Part shown: one piece after another, positions 61,401-64,000 of the stretch
How the letters are laid out: every line of letters begins with the position of its first letter
Numbering within the stretch: position 1 is the first letter of the stretch
DNA from: Cloeon dipterum
Lineage: Eukaryota > Arthropoda > Insecta > Ephemeroptera > Baetidae
Length of the DNA stretch: 64,000 nt
Direction of reading: 5' to 3'
Assembly (NCBI RefSeq): GCF_949628265.1
Contig: NC_088790.1
Location: forward strand, 4,468,545-4,532,544
The notes under the pieces: model-generated
Seen by the model: only the letters and a program-made list of their open reading frames with translations
Told to the model about the DNA's origin: nothing
Databases searched by the model: none
Program-made: the position numbers and the translations under genes

Positions 61401-64000
61401 ATCCACTTTTTTATATTTGCTTCTTTATTCAGGGTTGTATTTTCTTTACCACTATAGTCTTTACGGTTTATTTTACCAATTAATCGCGTAATAAATCTCT
61501 CTATGCTAAACCTAAAATTAGCGGTTACAGATGACAAAATTTTGTCGCTTTGTTAAGTGACTAATTTAAATATTTAAATAAATGCTATTCTTACCGTTGC
61601 AATAAAAAACTTGCGGCTTTCTTGCAACCCTGTCTACATTTGCAATTTTCTATAATATCTGTTCTGCACATATTATTTAAAAACTGCTGAAGATTCTTCT
61701 GTTAGCACAAATATTTTAATTATTGCCTTTTCTATTGTATATAGTTCCACTGAATATCACTATTTTATGTATAGCTCTAATATTTCTAACACAATATACT
61801 TCTTGCTTTGCGGCATGGTTGTTGTGTTGGTGGCGGCGTTCGCTACATTTGCCCATTTTAAACACCAGACTCCTGATCAGTCTCGAAAGGGCTCCATTGC
61901 CGGGGGAAGCAGTGCCGCGGCCGGTGGTGCAGCATCTGCTGCCACTGCTGCCGCCGCTGCAATTTCTGCAGCTGCTGCTGCTGCCAACGCTGACTTCTTG
62001 GACGGAGGAAAGACCATGTTCAGCAAGAAGACCAAGGCCATCGTGTGGGGAATGCAGACCAGAGCTGTCCAGGTAATAATTTGTTCAAAGCCTCAATTAA
62101 ATTATGTTTGCTAATCGGTCTCTCTACAGAGCATGCTGGACTTTGACTTTGTTTGCCGCCGAACCGAGCCATCTGTGGTGGCAATGGTGTATCCCTTCAC
62201 TGGGGACCACAAGCAAAAGTTCTACTGGGGACACAAGGAAATACTGATCAATGGTTTGCATTTACTCGCTTTTTAACTCGCTGTAAAAATGTTAAATTTC
62301 TTTCATAATCAAGTGTATAAGAAAATGGAAGATGCCATGACCAAGCACCAAGACGCTGACGTGCTTGTTAACTTTGCCTCTCTGCGATCGGCCTATGAGA
62401 GCACCATTGAAACCATGAATTACCCTCAGGTAGATACCCTCAAATTGATTTTGATTTTGTGTAATTAAGATTCTTGACTAGATTCGCACAATCGCCATCA
62501 TTGCTGAGGGAATCCCTGAAAACATGACCCGCAAATTAATTTTGATGGCCAACGAGAAGGGCGTGTCCATCATCGGCCCAGCCACAGTCGGCGGAATCAA
62601 GCCTGGCTGCTTCAAGATCGGCAATACCGGTGGAATGATGGACAACATTCTCCACTCTAAACTGTACAGGCCCGGCAGGTAATAAAATTTGTTACGGTTC
62701 GTTGAAATTGGATGCTAATTGAATTATTCGCAGCGTGGCATATGTCTCAAGATCTGGAGGAATGTCCAATGAGCTGAATAATATTATTTCAAAGGCAACA
62801 AACGGAGTTTACGAAGGTGTTGCGATCGGTGGAGATCGCTACCCTGGAACTAACTTCATGGATCACATTTTGCGCTATCAAGCAGACCCACAGGTATTTC
62901 CTTACCAAATTTAAGCAGTTTAAAATCAACCTCTCACATTCTTTGGTCTAAATAATACATTTGTTTGTGTTATTAATTTTTTCGGTAAAATTGCATCAAC
63001 AGACAGATTTAGCACATTTTCTACTGCTCACTTTTAAGATTTGGACGGTTTTCACCAACTTTTTGAGCGATTTCCGATGCCTTAAAGCTAAAATAATATT
63101 TTCGACTGAGTTATAAGCTGAATTTTTAAAGACAAGGATAAAACGATTTAAAAACAAAATTACTAACTCTGCTGACCATCTGCCTACCAATCTTTTAAAT
63201 TTAATTTTTTAAATCAATTTTATACAGGTCAAAATGATTGTTCTGCTGGGAGAAGTCGGAGGAACTGAAGAGTATGACGTTTGTAACGCCCTGAAGGACA
63301 AGAGGATCAACAAGCCCTTGGTCGCCTGGTGCATAGGAACCTGCGCCAGTAAGCATCATTTTTGTAACTTAAAACAAACAATTAAATTTTCCAAATCGTA
63401 GGCATGTTCACCTCTGAGGTACAGTTTGGTCACGCTGGCTCATGCGCACAGTCTGAGAAGGAAACTGCATCGTCCAAAAACGCCGCTCTTGGTGCTTCTG
63501 GAGCTACTGTTCCTGCCAGTTTTGATAATCTTGGAGAGGCGATTCATGAGGTCTACTACCGTCTTGTGCACGAGGGCGTCATCGTTCCGGAAGCGGAGCT
63601 TCCACCTCCCACTGTACCTATGGATTACTCCTGGGCCAGGGTAAGATAGGAATTTATAATTTTACCGTTTTTTTGTTTGAATGTGTTATTTTAAACTATT
63701 TTACAACCTAAATAGCTCATTTGAAAAGTAAAAAAAAAATGGTTGAACATAATTTCCTGAAATAAATTGGTTGAAATCGAGAAAAACTATTGTTACCAAT
63801 GCACTGCATTAAAAAATAATAAAAAAATTTCGCAACCCTGGATAGAATGGACTAAAATTATATCTAAATTGGCCCAGAGACCTTATAATTTACATGGATA
63901 AGTCTAAAACCAGTCAAAAGATCAAAGCCCTCTTTATTGCGTAATAAATTCTGAATTAAATTTTCGTCCCAGGAACTTGGATTGATTCGCAAGCCAGCAT
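58408..64000 (+). CDS. ATPCL: ATP-citrate lyase (partial, C-terminus beyond window)
   Basis: Exons: 58408-58563, 58616-58738, 59602-59664, 59718-59908, 59967-60225, 60280-60492, 60550-60707, 61047-61215, 61363-61386, 61869-62072, 62130-62253, 62314-62429, 62482-62678, 62734-62893, 63228-63348, 63402-63640, 63973-64000 onward; 848 residues so far against about 1,100 in human. The cytosolic enzyme makes acetyl-CoA and oxaloacetate from citrate, CoA and ATP. The ATP-grasp part begins [27 protein letters not shown] and [20 protein letters not shown] precede the citrate-binding domain. A linker carries an Ala-rich run and a basophilic kinase-type site RKGS (S461), near the position of the human regulatory serines. 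The CoA-ligase part has [16 protein letters not shown] and the phospho-histidine FGHAG (H770, human H760). The citrate-synthase-like domain lies outside the window. A 24-base microexon (61363-61386) precedes the linker exon. Confidence 0.97.

Noticed and set aside
61723-61868. Hydrophobic frame running into the Ala-rich ATP-citrate lyase exon (apparent membrane segment)
   Set aside because: It is intron sequence read through before the acceptor at 61868; the enzyme is cytosolic.
1-64000. CRISPR arrays, bacterial operons, viral genes, tRNA or rRNA genes
   Set aside because: None seen on reading; repeats are dispersed and diverged, not regularly spaced, and all genes have spliceosomal introns.

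Overview
This is a window of nuclear DNA from an arthropod, almost certainly an insect. The coding exons are split by short AT-rich introns with GT..AG ends. The genes are typical arthropod ones: an RR-type cuticular protein, a FAMeT/DM9 protein, a GH18 chitinase, Atrophin and a paired-like homeobox gene. There is a TATA box plus an arthropod TCAGT initiator. I cannot name the species. There are no operons, CRISPR arrays or bacterial features, and I saw no tRNA or rRNA gene.

Eight protein-coding genes were resolved exon by exon, and each joined reading frame closes without a frameshift. (1) A cuticular protein, + strand, 973-1865. (2) A farnesoic-acid-O-methyltransferase-like protein with two FA domains and two DM9 repeats, - strand, 7954-3022. 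(3) A membrane-anchored GH18 chitinase, + strand, 20028-22554. (4) The deubiquitinase MINDY-3, - strand, 25731-23291. (5) The corepressor Atrophin/RERE, + strand, about 26861-35192. (6) A paired-like homeodomain factor closest to Pph13/ARX, + strand, 39489-44553. (7) The peroxisomal import receptor PEX5, + strand, 47451-52758. (8) ATP-citrate lyase, + strand, 58408 to beyond the window end, lacking roughly its last 250 residues.

The genes do not form a pathway. Genes 1 and 3 relate to cuticle and chitin. Genes 7 and 8 are housekeeping lipid and peroxisome metabolism. Genes 5 and 6 are nuclear regulators. Long non-coding stretches lie at 8.0-19.8 kb (largest), 35.2-39.4 kb, 44.6-47.4 kb and 52.8-57.6 kb. 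They hold diverged dispersed repeats, one recent 121-bp duplication and some promoter-like clusters.

I found no sign of an entirely new biological system. The best leads are these: a second FA domain in gene 2 carried as a phase-1 cassette; a GC-AG intron inside the homeobox; two dispersed repeat families (about ten and three copies); a possible BAH-less start and an alternative 3' end of Atrophin; and a promoter-like cluster without an assigned gene at 36.5-37.05 kb.
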